DNA of 26,578 bases, taken from JBLNCE01 sp050260415. Lineage in GTDB: Bacteria; Bacillota; UBA4882; JAAYXC01. A model generated the notes under the pieces. The model was not told the DNA's origin and did no database searches. It worked only from the letters and a program-made list of their open reading frames with translations. Position numbers and translations under genes: made by a program. Below are positions 7,518 to 15,993 of the stretch, one piece after another (positions within the stretch are counted from its first letter, which is position 1; each line of letters begins with the position of its first letter). The stretch lies in the NCBI GenBank assembly GCA_050260415.1, contig JBLNCE010000004.1, positions 1 through 26,578 on the forward strand, read 5' to 3'.

Positions 7518-8489
7518 TCAGGACATCTCGACCGTCGTTACTGCCTCGATCGTCATCGGCCAGGAAAAGGAACCTTCCCCCTGCGCCGGGTCTCCGCCCT
7601 CCAGCACCTCGTCCGTGCCGACAAGGGTCATCTCCCCCTCGACCTTCTGGGTCAGACGCGCCCGGATCGTGAGTCCGGTCGCCTCATCGAGCTCGATCGT
7701 CCCTTCCTGCTCGCCTGCCAGCGCCAGGCGGATCTCCATTCCGGACATCTCTATGGCGGAATCCTCCCCGTCCGGCGCGATAATGGAATGAACCTTCAGC
7801 GTGGCGAGGCCGCCCTGCCGCCCGGCCAAAGTATAGGTATTGGCGACGGCCATCGGGATGCCCTGGTTGACCCGCATTTCCTGGGTCCACTCGTCGCCGA
7901 CCGCCAACGGTGCCTCGGGGTATTGACAGAAAAACATCCCCATGGATCGTTTCATTGCCTCGTCGCCGTATTGGCCGCGCATGGTCTCGGCAAGTTGATC
8001 GCGATCGACGCCTTCCGGCAGGTTCATCCTGTCAAGCCACCCGTCGATCATCTCGTCTAATCCGCTGATCTCCACCAGCCGGCCCAAGGTGTCGCACTTG
8101 GCGTCGAAACCAAGCCCGATCAAAGCGGCGTAACCCTGCAACGCCGGGGGAGCATCGGCATCGGGCCGCGCGGAGTCATACTCCTGGACGTTCCCGGCAC
8201 TTTCCTTCCTGACACGGTACGTATCATAGATGAATCGCATGGTCATGATCCCGTCCGCGTCCACCGCGGTGACTTCCACACGGTAACCGATAACGATGGT
8301 CTGGTTCATTTCCTGCTCGAAACCGAAGATGGTCTGCTTGATCCGCTGTTCGGACACGGTCGTCACCCGATATGTCTGGCCTTTCGTCAATCTCAGCCGG
8401 AGGGTCAGGCCTTCCGCGGCGGAGACCGCGGCGGAGACGGCCAAGGCCAGGCTCAGACCGAGAACAAGAAGAACCCGTCGCTTTTGCAC
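7518..8489 (-). CDS. Exported DUF6263-like protein
   Basis: A 323-residue exported protein of unknown function. The first 25 residues form a signal peptide (QKRR, then LLVLGLSLALAVSAAVSAAEG) with AxA-type cleavage and no lipobox. The mature part opens with LRLRLTKGQTYRVTTVSEQ and continues as predicted beta-strands (IGYRVEVTAVDADGIMTMRFIYDTYRV), the pattern of DUF6263 proteins. It ends with a strand-rich domain (GLTIRARLTQKVEGEM). The GTG at 8489 is chosen because GGGAGG lies 7 nt before it and the signal peptide begins there. The longer frame to 8543 adds residues without a ribosome site. The aldo/keto reductase gene lies 138 bp upstream on the same strand. Confidence 0.8.
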   Translation of the reverse strand: MQKRRVLLVLGLSLALAVSAAVSAAEGLTLRLRLTKGQTYRVTTVSEQRIKQTIFGFEQEMNQTIVIGYRVEVTAVDADGIMTMRFIYDTYRVRKESAGNVQEYDSARPDADAPPALQGYAALIGLGFDAKCDTLGRLVEISGLDEMIDGWLDRMNLPEGVDRDQLAETMRGQYGDEAMKRSMGMFFCQYPEAPLAVGDEWTQEMRVNQGIPMAVANTYTLAGRQGGLATLKVHSIIAPDGEDSAIEMSGMEIRLALAGEQEGTIELDEATGLTIRARLTQKVEGEMTLVGTDEVLEGGDPAQGEGSFSWPMTIEAVTTVEMS

Positions 8490-8627
8490 AGGAAAACCTC
8501 CCACGTCTAGAGTATGGACCATCGGAAGTCTTGTCATAGTCATCGGAAGAAGAGAAGAGGCGGCTTGGCGCTTCCGCCCGGATTATCACCCGGCCATGGG
8601 GCGGGAGGGGGATGCCAAAGGCCAGGG

Positions 8628-9461
8628 TCAAAAATTGAAGTGGTCCGGATCCGAGCCGAACCGCCGCCCGGCGTCCAGACCGTCCAGGAGGAGCATGTCT
8701 TCTTCCGTCAGTTCAAAGTCGAAGATGCGGGCGTTTTCGTGGATCCTTTCCCGGTGGACGGATTTGGGGATCGTGACGACTTCGTGCTGGAGGTCCCAGC
8801 GCAGGACGATCTGGGCCGGGGTCCTCCCGTATTTCTCCGCCAGGCGCCGTATCTCCGGCACGTCAAGGGCGTGCCCCTGCATGAGCGGGCTCCACGCCTC
8901 GACCTGGATCCCGGCGGCCCGGCAGAAACGGAGCAGTTCGGGCTGGACGAGCAAGGGATGGAACTCGATCTGGTTGACCGCCGGGACCAGCGCCGTATGT
9001 TCCAACAGGTCCTGCAGGTGATGGAGGAGGAAATTGCTCACGCCCACCGCCCTGGCCCGGCCGCTCCGGTAGATCTCCTCCATGACCTTCCAGGCCTCGT
9101 GGTAACGCCCCTTGACCGGCCAGTGGATGAGGTAGAGATCGACGTAGTCCAGGCCCAACCGGTCCAGACTCTCCTGAAAAGCCTGCCGCGTCGCGCCCGC
9201 CCGCAGGTCGTCGTTCCAGACCTTGGTGGTAATGAAGATCTCCTCCCGCGGGATGCCGCTTGCGCGGACGGCCTTGCCCACGCCGCGCTCGTTGCGATAG
9301 ATCGCCGCCGTGTCGATGCTGCGGTACCCCGCCTCCAGGGCCCATCCGACCGCGTGCTCGACCTCCTCCCCTTCCCCGCTCCGAAAGACGCCGAGTCCCA
9401 GCCAGGGCATCCTGAGACCGTTATTCAGCGTGGCACAATCGGTGATGTTCGTGATCTTCAC
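8628..9461 (-). CDS. Aldo/keto reductase
   Basis: Cytoplasmic NADPH-dependent carbonyl reductase of 277 residues, the standard length for the 2,5-diketo-gluconate reductase/YvgN branch. The catalytic tetrad is complete: Asp50 and Tyr55 (SIDTAAIYRNE), Lys80 (ITTKVWN) and His113 (YLIHWP). GVSNF, AVNQIEFHP and the cofactor-binding IPKSVHRERIHEN near the C-terminus are also present. The GTG at 9461 follows GAGGGGGG at about 8 nt. It could reduce sugars, diketo acids or methylglyoxal; the neighbourhood gives no clear substrate. Confidence 0.93.
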   Translation of the reverse strand: MKITNITDCATLNNGLRMPWLGLGVFRSGEGEEVEHAVGWALEAGYRSIDTAAIYRNERGVGKAVRASGIPREEIFITTKVWNDDLRAGATRQAFQESLDRLGLDYVDLYLIHWPVKGRYHEAWKVMEEIYRSGRARAVGVSNFLLHHLQDLLEHTALVPAVNQIEFHPLLVQPELLRFCRAAGIQVEAWSPLMQGHALDVPEIRRLAEKYGRTPAQIVLRWDLQHEVVTIPKSVHRERIHENARIFDFELTEEDMLLLDGLDAGRRFGSDPDHFNF

Positions 9462-9652
9462 GAATTGTCCCCCCTCAATTGAGACCGGCGCCCCACCTCG
9501 ATGCGCCGCCTCGTCTTCCTGCCGTCGCCAGACGGCCCGCTGTCAAGCCATCTTCTTCGGATACCGCGGGGCCTTTTCGCAGCCATGAAACCCCGCAACA
9601 ACAATCCGGCGGCATGCAGGATGAACGACCCGGTGCAAACGGAGAGAACGGC

Positions 9653-9674
9653 CCGGCAGCGGCGGGACTGCCGG
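9653..9674 (-). terminator. Hairpin after the DUF2007-like gene
   Basis: CCGGCAG and CTGCCGG form a perfect 7-bp stem around an 8-nt loop, starting 18 nt past the stop of the small gene. There is no clear T-run, so termination here is uncertain. Confidence 0.35.
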
Positions 9675-9692
9675 CGATGCGCAGAACGAGCC

Positions 9693-9950
9693 CTAATCTG
9701 CGGCCGGCGGTTCCTCATCCCCCTCCATTGGCGGCACCACCAGATGCCGCAGCGCCTCGGAGGCTTCGCGCGCATCCTCCTTCGCCACGAGGAGCCGCGC
9801 CCCGCCGGATCCAAGCAGCATATTGGGGTATTCTTCTCCGCAGTCATCGGCGGCGATTGCGCTCCGTATGCCGGCGGATTCGAGGAAGCCCCGGGCGATC
9901 TCCGCCTCCGTGCGGCTCGGGAAAGTTCCGATGCAGACCAGATCGGCCAA
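9693..9950 (-). CDS. Small DUF2007-like (putative signal-transducing) protein
   Basis: An 85-residue protein starting ADLVCIGTFPSRTEAEIARGFLESAGI. This is the pattern of DUF2007 proteins: a strand, a helix over paired sites (AEIARGFLESAGI), then ARLLVAKEDAREASEALRHL. The biochemical role of this family is not established. The frame runs up to 10130, but homology begins at the TTG at 9950, which has GGAGG about 9 nt upstream. Residues before it are not protein-like. It follows the second sugar importer on the same strand, but a hairpin lies between, so it is probably a separate transcript. Confidence 0.65.
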   Translation of the reverse strand: MADLVCIGTFPSRTEAEIARGFLESAGIRSAIAADDCGEEYPNMLLGSGGARLLVAKEDAREASEALRHLVVPPMEGDEEPPAAD

Positions 9951-10024
9951 CGCCCCTAGCCTCCATCCAAGCTCATTTGACCCCTGATCTCGAACCGTCC
10001 AAAGGATTCTCGCCGACAAAGCAA

Positions 10025-10056
10025 ATCCCCTCCCACATTCTTTACGCGGAGGGGAT
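10025..10056 (-). terminator. Likely terminator of the MalFG-type importer operon
   Basis: ATCCCCTCC pairs with GGAGGGGAT (perfect 9 bp) around a 14-nt loop, about 79 nt past the stop of the MalG-like gene. The minus strand then reads TTTGCTTTG, an interrupted T-tract. The position at the operon's end supports the call. Confidence 0.55.
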
Positions 10057-10134
10057 ATTTCATGATCCGGGCGGACCAAAGGCTTGCCGCTCAGTTCATG
10101 GAAAGACCGGCGGGCGCGTGTCCGGACCATCCGC

Positions 10135-11019
10135 TCAGCCTTTCAGGGCTCCGGCCAGGGTGCCACGGATGATCCAACGGTGGCCCAGGACATAGAGCAT
10201 GACGGTGGGCGCGGCCGCGATTAGCGCCGCCGCCGCGTACCTCGGCATGCGATCCACGCCATACTGATTCAGGAATTGGGCCACGCGCAACTGCATGGTG
10301 AAGAGATTCTGGTCGTTGATAAAGATGAGACTCAGCAGGTAATCGCTCCACGCGCCGATGAACACGAGCAGAATGGCCAGGACCGTGGCCGGATTGGCCA
10401 GCGGCAACATGACGCGGAGGAAAGTACCCGTATGCCCGGCCCCGTCGATCCTGGCGGCCTCCGCCAGCTCACCGGGGAGGCTGCGGAAGAAAGAGCGATA
10501 GATGATGGTCCAGAAAGGTATGCCGAAGGCGGTCATGATCAGAAAGAGCCCGGGCAGCGTATCGGAGAGGCCGATCTGCGAGGTCAGCCTGTAGAGGGGG
10601 ATCAGGACCATCAGCACCGGCACGAACCATCCGGCCAGGATGCAGTAGAACACGACCTCCGTGACCTTGCTTCGGTAGCGGGCGAAAATGTAGCCCGCCA
10701 TGGCCGCCGTCGGCACGGTGCAGAATACCGCGCCCAGACAGACGAAGAAGGTGTTGAGCAAGCCCTGGCCGATCTGAATGGCCACCCAGGCTTCCTGGAA
10801 ATTGACCCAGCGTATCTTGGCAGGAAGGCTCCAGGGACTATAGGCGTATTCCAACTGGGTCTTGAAGACGAAAAAGAAAGGCAGGATGAGCGGCAGGACA
10901 ACCGCCAGCGCCAAGAGGACCAGAATGGCGGTGATGACGAAACCGGGAATCCTGTGGCGGATGCTTTGGGTTTGTTTCATCCCATGGGCGCGCGCCGCGA
11001 GATCCTGCTGATCCTTCAT
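10135..11019 (-). CDS. Carbohydrate ABC transporter permease, MalG-like (CUT1)
   Basis: Inner-membrane permease subunit of a sugar importer, 294 residues with about six transmembrane helices starting at about residue 25 (PGFVITAILVLLALAVVLP). The cytoplasmic coupling helix carries the EAA motif (ELAEAARIDGAGHTGTFLRVMLPLANP), where the ATPase docks. The C-terminus RWIIRGTLAGALKG is typical of MalG/LacG/AraQ proteins. Its ATG overlaps the stop of the MalF-like gene by four bases (ATGA), so the two are translationally coupled. Together with the solute-binding protein upstream it forms a CUT1 importer. No ATPase gene is present, so a shared MsmX-type ATPase is expected. Confidence 0.95.
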   Translation of the reverse strand: MKDQQDLAARAHGMKQTQSIRHRIPGFVITAILVLLALAVVLPLILPFFFVFKTQLEYAYSPWSLPAKIRWVNFQEAWVAIQIGQGLLNTFFVCLGAVFCTVPTAAMAGYIFARYRSKVTEVVFYCILAGWFVPVLMVLIPLYRLTSQIGLSDTLPGLFLIMTAFGIPFWTIIYRSFFRSLPGELAEAARIDGAGHTGTFLRVMLPLANPATVLAILLVFIGAWSDYLLSLIFINDQNLFTMQLRVAQFLNQYGVDRMPRYAAAALIAAAPTVMLYVLGHRWIIRGTLAGALKG

Positions 11020-11957
11020 TGCATCTCACCTTCCTTTCTCTGCAGGGAGAACTGGGCCACGGTGAAGATCAAGGAGAGCAGGAAGATGATCACGCCGACG
11101 GCGGCGGCCCTGCCATACTGCCAATTGACAAATCCTTGTTTGTACAGGGTAATTGCCAGCGTGGTCGTGGCAAAGCCCGGTCCCCCGCGGGTGAGCAGCC
11201 AGGGCAGGTCGAAGAGCTTCAGACTGCCTACGGTGCAAAGGATGGCGCAGATCCGCAAGGGATACGAGAGCATCGGCACCACGACATACCTGGCGTACTG
11301 CCGCCTGGTGGCCCCGTCCAGCAGCGCGGCCTCGCGAATCTCGACGGGGATCTGCTCGATGTTGGCCATGAGATAGACGATGTTGAATCCGGTATAGGCC
11401 CAGGTGGCTATGGTGAACAGGGACCAGAAGGCGAGTCTGGGATCGCCGAAGAAGTCGATATTCCCCAGCCAGGTCCAGTTCAGTTTGGTCGCGAGGGAAG
11501 CGATGATCCCGTGGCGCGGTACGAAAATGAACCGGCCGAGCATGGCCACGATCGCCGACGGGATAATGGAAGCCAGGTAATAGACGGCCCGCAGCTGGCT
11601 CGCCACCCTGTTTCTGAAAGTCGTCAGGGAAAAGGCGATGAAGAAAGCGAGGGGGATCTGGATGGCCACGCTCCAAAAGGCCCAGGCGAAGACGTGGACA
11701 AGACCCTGCCGGAACTCCTCGCTGGCCAACAGCCTGGCATAATTCAGAAGCCCAATATAGCGATCGCCGAAGCCGAGGCCGGTGGCCTGCATCATGGAGA
11801 GGCGGAACGTCTCCTCGATCGGGTAGTACATGAAGAGGCCGAGGAAGGCCACGGCGGGAAGGAGGAAGAGCGCTCGGAAGACGATCCCTTTCCAATCCCG
11901 CTTCTTCCCGCGCCTCCTGCCATCAGGCAGAGCGATTGCGCCGGCATGGTCGTTCAT
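11016..11957 (-). CDS. Carbohydrate ABC transporter permease, MalF-like (CUT1)
   Basis: Partner permease of 313 residues with six predicted membrane helices, the first at about 28-46. The EAA motif is VEIREAALLDGATRRQYARYVVVPML. The segment TRGGPGFATTTLAITLYKQGF is a strong family marker of CUT1 MalF/UgpA permeases. GGAGGTGA precedes the ATG at 11957 with good spacing. It is the middle gene of a three-gene importer and its stop overlaps the start of the MalG-like gene. The 192-bp gap to the solute-binding gene contains a stable hairpin that probably lowers permease expression relative to the receptor. Confidence 0.95.
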   Translation of the reverse strand: MNDHAGAIALPDGRRRGKKRDWKGIVFRALFLLPAVAFLGLFMYYPIEETFRLSMMQATGLGFGDRYIGLLNYARLLASEEFRQGLVHVFAWAFWSVAIQIPLAFFIAFSLTTFRNRVASQLRAVYYLASIIPSAIVAMLGRFIFVPRHGIIASLATKLNWTWLGNIDFFGDPRLAFWSLFTIATWAYTGFNIVYLMANIEQIPVEIREAALLDGATRRQYARYVVVPMLSYPLRICAILCTVGSLKLFDLPWLLTRGGPGFATTTLAITLYKQGFVNWQYGRAAAVGVIIFLLSLIFTVAQFSLQRKEGEMQ

Positions 11958-12107
11958 TCCCGATCACCTCCGTATCTATCGAACCTGGATTTCGCCAAGG
12001 GGGTCCACATCTCGAAATCCGGGCTAGCGTCGCATCCTCCGAGGCTAGTGCGGCATCCGGCGCGACCCCGAACCTTTTAGCCTCCGCACACAAACGGGTG
12101 CATAAAT

Positions 12108-12136
12108 GGCGGGGCGCCTCAGATCCGCGCCCCGCC
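12108..12136 (-). promoter_or_regulatory. Intercistronic hairpin between receptor and permease genes
   Basis: GGCGGGGCGC and GCGCCCCGCC form a perfect 10-bp stem with a 9-nt loop, 13 nt past the stop of the solute-binding gene. The following minus-strand bases ATTTATGC lack a true T-run. Such hairpins often stabilise the receptor mRNA or attenuate transcription so that the receptor outnumbers the permeases. Confidence 0.6.
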
Positions 12137-12149
12137 ATCCGGGAACGTG

Positions 12150-13424
12150 TTATTTCTTCTTCGCGGGCCCCAAGTTCTCTTCCACCAACGCCTCATACTC
12201 CGTCAAGGCTTTCTTGACGTCGGCCTCGGGGATCATGAGATTCTGCAGCGTATCGTTCAACGGTCCGCTCACCATCGCTGGCAAGTTCTGATCCCACCAG
12301 AACTGGACGGCCTGGGCCTTGGCGAAGACGCCGGCGGCCATCTCGGTCAAGCGGGAGGGGGCTTTCACGCCGGGGACGGAACAAATGCGGCCCGGTTCGG
12401 CCGAGCAGGCTTCCACGCTCATGGCGTACTTCATGAAGCGCACCACGGCATCTTTCTTGCCCGCGGCCTGTTTGGTGGCGGCGAAGCCGATATCGGTCAT
12501 GCCCATGATGTCGGTGGCCTTGCCCTTACCGCCCTTAAGCTCGGGGAAGGCGTAGAAGCCGAGGGTCTGATCCGTAAAGTCCTTGCTGGAGTACTGGGCG
12601 CACATCCAGGAACCGGTGACGTGCATGCCCGCCTTGCCCGTGGCCATGAGCACCTGCGCGTCGCCATAAGCCTCGCCCAACGGCTTGCTGCCGAAATAGC
12701 CCTTCTTGGCCCAACTCTGGTACAACTGGGCGGCCTTGACGAAGGCGCCGCCGTCAAAACGGGCCTTCCTGGCGGCGGTGTCATCGAAGGCCCGGATTCC
12801 ACCGTAACGATCGACCAGATACATGTAAAGGGCCAGCACCGGCCATTTGTCCCTGGCGCCGCAGGCGAACGGCTGGATGCCCTTGGCCTTGAGTGATTCG
12901 GCCACCTTCTCCAGTTCGTCGATGGTGGTCGGGACCTTGAGATTATGCTTCTCGAACAAGCCCTCGTTCACGAAGACGCCGGCGATGGCGAAGAACGGCG
13001 CCACGCCATAGATCTTGCCTTTCCAGGTCATGGCCCCTTGCGCGGCCTTGCTGCCCGGGATGTTCTTCAGTTCCTTGGTCAGGTCGAGCAGCCGGCCGGC
13101 ATCGGCGTAGCTGCCCATGACGGCTCCGCCCCAGCTCTGGAAGATGTCCGGGAGATCCTTGTTGTTGGCCATGGCAACCTTGGTCTTGTCCGTGAGGCCG
13201 GGATCGCCCAGGGCGACATACTCCAGGTCGATATCGGGATTCTTGGCCTTAAAGCCGTTGACCAGCGCCCTAATATAGGCATGCGCCGGATCGTCGTCGG
13301 TGAGGTCGCGGCCCCAGACGGTGAGCCTAACCTTGGCCGCCCCTGCCGCCGGCAGCACCAACGCCACGATCAGGGCGGCCACCGCGAGGATGGTCACCAG
13401 GGCGGACATTCTAGTCTTGAACAT
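12150..13424 (-). CDS. Extracellular sugar-binding protein, SBP family 1 (CUT1 importer)
   Basis: Receptor for the MalF/MalG-like importer, 424 residues. The signal peptide (FKTRMSALVTILAVAALIVALVLPAAGA) ends in an AxA-like site and has no lipobox. The mature protein begins KVRLTVWG and has family-1 landmarks: DLPDIFQSWGG, TWKGKIYGVAPFFAIAGVFVNEGLFEKH, VPTTIDELEKVAESLKAKGIQPFA, and ATGKAGMHVTGSWM (GKAAM-type loop). This layout is typical of binding proteins for xylo- or gluco-oligosaccharides. The ATG at 13424 has GGGGAGG 7 nt upstream; a longer frame to 13517 is not supported. Its position after GH3 suggests oligosaccharide or xylobiose uptake, but the ligand is not read from the sequence. 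Confidence 0.93.
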   Translation of the reverse strand: MFKTRMSALVTILAVAALIVALVLPAAGAAKVRLTVWGRDLTDDDPAHAYIRALVNGFKAKNPDIDLEYVALGDPGLTDKTKVAMANNKDLPDIFQSWGGAVMGSYADAGRLLDLTKELKNIPGSKAAQGAMTWKGKIYGVAPFFAIAGVFVNEGLFEKHNLKVPTTIDELEKVAESLKAKGIQPFACGARDKWPVLALYMYLVDRYGGIRAFDDTAARKARFDGGAFVKAAQLYQSWAKKGYFGSKPLGEAYGDAQVLMATGKAGMHVTGSWMCAQYSSKDFTDQTLGFYAFPELKGGKGKATDIMGMTDIGFAATKQAAGKKDAVVRFMKYAMSVEACSAEPGRICSVPGVKAPSRLTEMAAGVFAKAQAVQFWWDQNLPAMVSGPLNDTLQNLMIPEADVKKALTEYEALVEENLGPAKKK

Positions 13425-13463
13425 TTCGATACCTCCCCATGAACGATTTTGGGACAACCCGTT

Positions 13464-13482
13464 GAGTCGACCCGGTCGATTC
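13464..13482. promoter_or_regulatory. Palindromic operator candidate for the second sugar importer
   Basis: TCGACC-C-GGTCGA is perfect over 13 bp and extends with GA and TC at the ends to a 19-bp imperfect palindrome. It lies 40-58 bp upstream of the solute-binding start. Its sequence and odd-numbered symmetry differ from the GGGAACGTTCCC sites of the cluster, so a different regulator would be expected. AT-rich DNA at 13541-13575 just upstream is a likely promoter zone. Confidence 0.45.
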
Positions 13483-13599
13483 ATTTCCCGCCGGCTAACA
13501 CCCCCTTTACCGGGCAAATTCAGCCAATGAGGAATATTGAAATGATTAGTTCTTTATTTATTAGATTTGTCCGCTCTTGTCCGGCGAGTTACCAACTTT

Positions 13600-13616
13600 T
13601 TGGGGCGGCGCCCCAA
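13600..13616. other. Hairpin after the GH3 gene
   Basis: TTGGGGC, GGC loop, GCCCCAA: a perfect 7-bp stem 7 nt past the GH3 stop. On the minus strand it is followed by A and G, not T, so it is not a standard terminator. It could protect the 3' end of the GH3 transcript. Confidence 0.4.
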
Positions 13617-13623
13617 CACGAAA

Positions 13624-15828
13624 TCAGGTCAGAACCAGGGCTTGCCCGGTAACCTCGAATTCCGCGCGGAGCGGCGCGATGCCCGTCAAGGCCACGCTGC
13701 GCGCGTCCGGCTGGCTACCGCCCACATACACCCGGAACAGGCCGGGTTCCAGGACGGAGCGCCCTTCCTCGTCCACCACGGCCATATCCTCCGGGGCCAG
13801 GATGAAGGCAACCTCGGCCTCTTCGCCGGGGGCGAGATGGAGGCGGCGCACGCCGCGCAATTGCCAATGGGGCGCAATCAGGCCGGCCTTGAGGTGCTTG
13901 AGGTATAGTTGGATAACTTCGTCTCCCGCCGCGGGGCCGGTATTCTTGACCGTCACGGAGACCGTCATGTTTTCGCCGGTTTCGAGCCGCGAGGTGCCGA
14001 GCGTCAAACGACTGTAAGCAAAGGTCGTATAGCTGAGTCCATAGCCGAAGGAATACAGGGGCTCTTTTTCCATGTAGCGGTACGTGCGGCCTTTCATGGC
14101 ATAATCCGTAAAGGGCGGCAGATCGTCCACGGATCTGACGAACGTGACCGGCAGACGGCCGGCGGGGTTGTAATCGCCAAAGAGCACATCGGCCAAGGCG
14201 GTCCCCCCTTCCTCGCCGGGATACCACGCCTCGAGGATCGCCGGCACGTTGGCATCGGCCCAGTTGATCGTGAGCGGCCCGCCGTTCATCAGCACCAGGA
14301 CCACCGGTTTTCCCAGGGCGCAGACCGCCTCCAGCAATTCCTGCTGCACCCCGGGAAGTTCGAGGTTCATGCGGTCGTCGCCCAATTCCGCCTGCCCCTC
14401 CGCCTCCTCGCCCTCGAGCAACGGCGAGAGCCCGAGACAGAGAATCGAGACTTCGGCGCGGCGCGCCGCATCCAGAGCCGCGGTGAAATCCTCGTTCCGG
14501 GAACCTTTGAGCAGGCAGCCGCGGACGCAGATGACCTCCGCTCCGGGAAGCTTCGCGCGGATACCGGCATAGGGCGTGACATAGCTGGAAGGAACGCCGT
14601 TGTAATTGCCGTACAAAGCCTCGAGATTGTCGACGTTCGGCCCAATGACCGCCACGGACCTGAGGGTCTTCGGTAACGGCAGGAGCCTGCCCCGGTTCTT
14701 GAGCAGCACAATCGATTCCCGCGCCGCCCTTAGGGCCAGTGCCCGGTGGGCGGGAGCATCGTTGACCTCGTAAGGAATACGGGCATAAGGGACCATCTCC
14801 GGCGGATCGAACAGGCCGAGGCGGAAACGGGCCGTAAAAAGCCTGATCACAGCTTGGTCGATCAGCTCTTCGGACAGCAGGCCCGCATTGACCGCCGCGA
14901 CCAGGCGGGGAAAAGTGCACCCGCAATTGAGATCGCAGCCGTGCCGGACCGCCAGGGCCGCCGACTCCTCCGCGCTCGACGTCACCCTGTGGTGGAGATG
15001 GAAATCCCTGATCGCCCAGCAATCGGAGACGACATATCCCTCAAAACCCCATTCCTCGCGGAGAATCTTCTGGAGCAACATCGGGCTCCCGCAGCACGGC
15101 TCGCCGTTCACCCGGTTATAGGCCCCCATGATCGAGGCGGCCTTGCCCTCCCGGACGCAGGCCCTGAAGGCGGGCAGATAGGTCTCGTAAAGATCCTTCC
15201 GGCTGACGCGCGCGTCGAAACAGTGCCTCTCCCGTTCGGGGCCGCTATGTACCGCAAAATGTTTCGGCGTGGCCACGAGCTTCAGGTATTTTGGATCGTC
15301 TCCCTGGAGGCCGCGGACGAAGGCCACGCCCAGGCGGGCGGTGAGATACGGGTCTTCCCCGTAGGTTTCCTGGCCCCTGCCCCACCGCGGATCGCGAAAG
15401 ATATTGATGTTCGGACTCCAAAAGGTCAGCCCCTTGTAGATGTCCCGCTCACCGCGGCGAACGAACTCGTGATGTTTGGCCCTCGCCTCATCGGAGATGA
15501 CCTCGGCGATCCGGCCGATCAGCTCCGGGTTGAAGGTGGCGGCCAAGCCCACGGCCTGGGGGAAAACCGTGGCAATCCCGGCGCGCGCGACGCCGTGCAC
15601 GCACTCGTTCCACCAGTTATACGCGGGGATACCCAGACGATCGATGGCCGGCGCATCGTGGAGCATCTGCGATACTTTTTCTTCCAGGGTCATGCGGGAT
15701 ACCAGATCCGCCGCCCGCTCCGCGAAAGACAACTCGGTATCGAGATAGCGGGGTTTCTCCTCGACCTTGCCTGCGCCGGCACTGTTGGGGGGGATGCTGT
15801 TGTGATCGCGGCAGGGGCTGTTCGCCAT
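13624..15828 (-). CDS. Glycoside hydrolase family 3 (beta-xylosidase/beta-glucosidase), cytoplasmic
   Basis: Retaining exo-glycosidase of 734 residues without a signal peptide, so it probably acts on imported oligosaccharides. The GH3 N-terminal barrel spans about 35-300, with KHF at 189-191 and the nucleophile Asp269 in VSDCWAI. The C-terminal alpha/beta sandwich spans about 360-580. The segment GLSPLLEGEEAEGQAELGDDRMNLELPG contains candidate acid/base glutamates, and the C-terminal third carries an FnIII-like domain (about 630-715). ETYGEDPYLT and the NWWNECVHGVARAG opening favour the beta-xylosidase branch over simple beta-glucosidases. GGAGG is 7 nt before the ATG at 15828. It lies 165 bp downstream of the LacI gene. 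Overlapping operator-like sites precede it, so it is probably under the same repressor. Confidence 0.93.
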   Translation of the reverse strand: MANSPCRDHNSIPPNSAGAGKVEEKPRYLDTELSFAERAADLVSRMTLEEKVSQMLHDAPAIDRLGIPAYNWWNECVHGVARAGIATVFPQAVGLAATFNPELIGRIAEVISDEARAKHHEFVRRGERDIYKGLTFWSPNINIFRDPRWGRGQETYGEDPYLTARLGVAFVRGLQGDDPKYLKLVATPKHFAVHSGPERERHCFDARVSRKDLYETYLPAFRACVREGKAASIMGAYNRVNGEPCCGSPMLLQKILREEWGFEGYVVSDCWAIRDFHLHHRVTSSAEESAALAVRHGCDLNCGCTFPRLVAAVNAGLLSEELIDQAVIRLFTARFRLGLFDPPEMVPYARIPYEVNDAPAHRALALRAARESIVLLKNRGRLLPLPKTLRSVAVIGPNVDNLEALYGNYNGVPSSYVTPYAGIRAKLPGAEVICVRGCLLKGSRNEDFTAALDAARRAEVSILCLGLSPLLEGEEAEGQAELGDDRMNLELPGVQQELLEAVCALGKPVVLVLMNGGPLTINWADANVPAILEAWYPGEEGGTALADVLFGDYNPAGRLPVTFVRSVDDLPPFTDYAMKGRTYRYMEKEPLYSFGYGLSYTTFAYSRLTLGTSRLETGENMTVSVTVKNTGPAAGDEVIQLYLKHLKAGLIAPHWQLRGVRRLHLAPGEEAEVAFILAPEDMAVVDEEGRSVLEPGLFRVYVGGSQPDARSVALTGIAPLRAEFEVTGQALVLT

Positions 15829-15860
15829 CTTCAGGCCTCCATATCTGTCTTCGTCTTTTT

Positions 15861-15884
15861 GGAGCGTTCCCGGGAACGTTCACA
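15861..15884. promoter_or_regulatory. Overlapping operator pair upstream of GH3 (GGGAACGTTCCC type)
   Basis: Two imperfect copies of the cluster's operator overlap. On the minus strand GTGAACGTTCCC (one mismatch to the core) runs into GGGAACGCTCC through a shared CCCGGG. The pair lies 33-56 bp upstream of the GH3 start. Pairing of two weaker sites would allow cooperative binding. Confidence 0.7.
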
Positions 15885-15993
15885 GCAAGATATCAATTCC
15901 GTCATGACTGCATCCGCACCGACACGGATGCGCTGCCTAGTCCTACGCAATCCCTCCGGCCCTCGTCTCCCCGCAGGGCGCCGCAGCGGGCCC

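Noticed and set aside
9521..9536. GCCGTC-GCCA-GACGGC hairpin between the aldo/keto reductase and DUF2007-like genes
   Set aside because: Short 6-bp stem without a T-run and away from any stop codon; common by chance in GC-rich DNA.
12138..12152. GGGAACGT half-site near the stop of the sugar-binding gene
   Set aside because: Only one half of the operator is present (GGGAACGTGTTA), it overlaps a stop codon, and it is far from any promoter.
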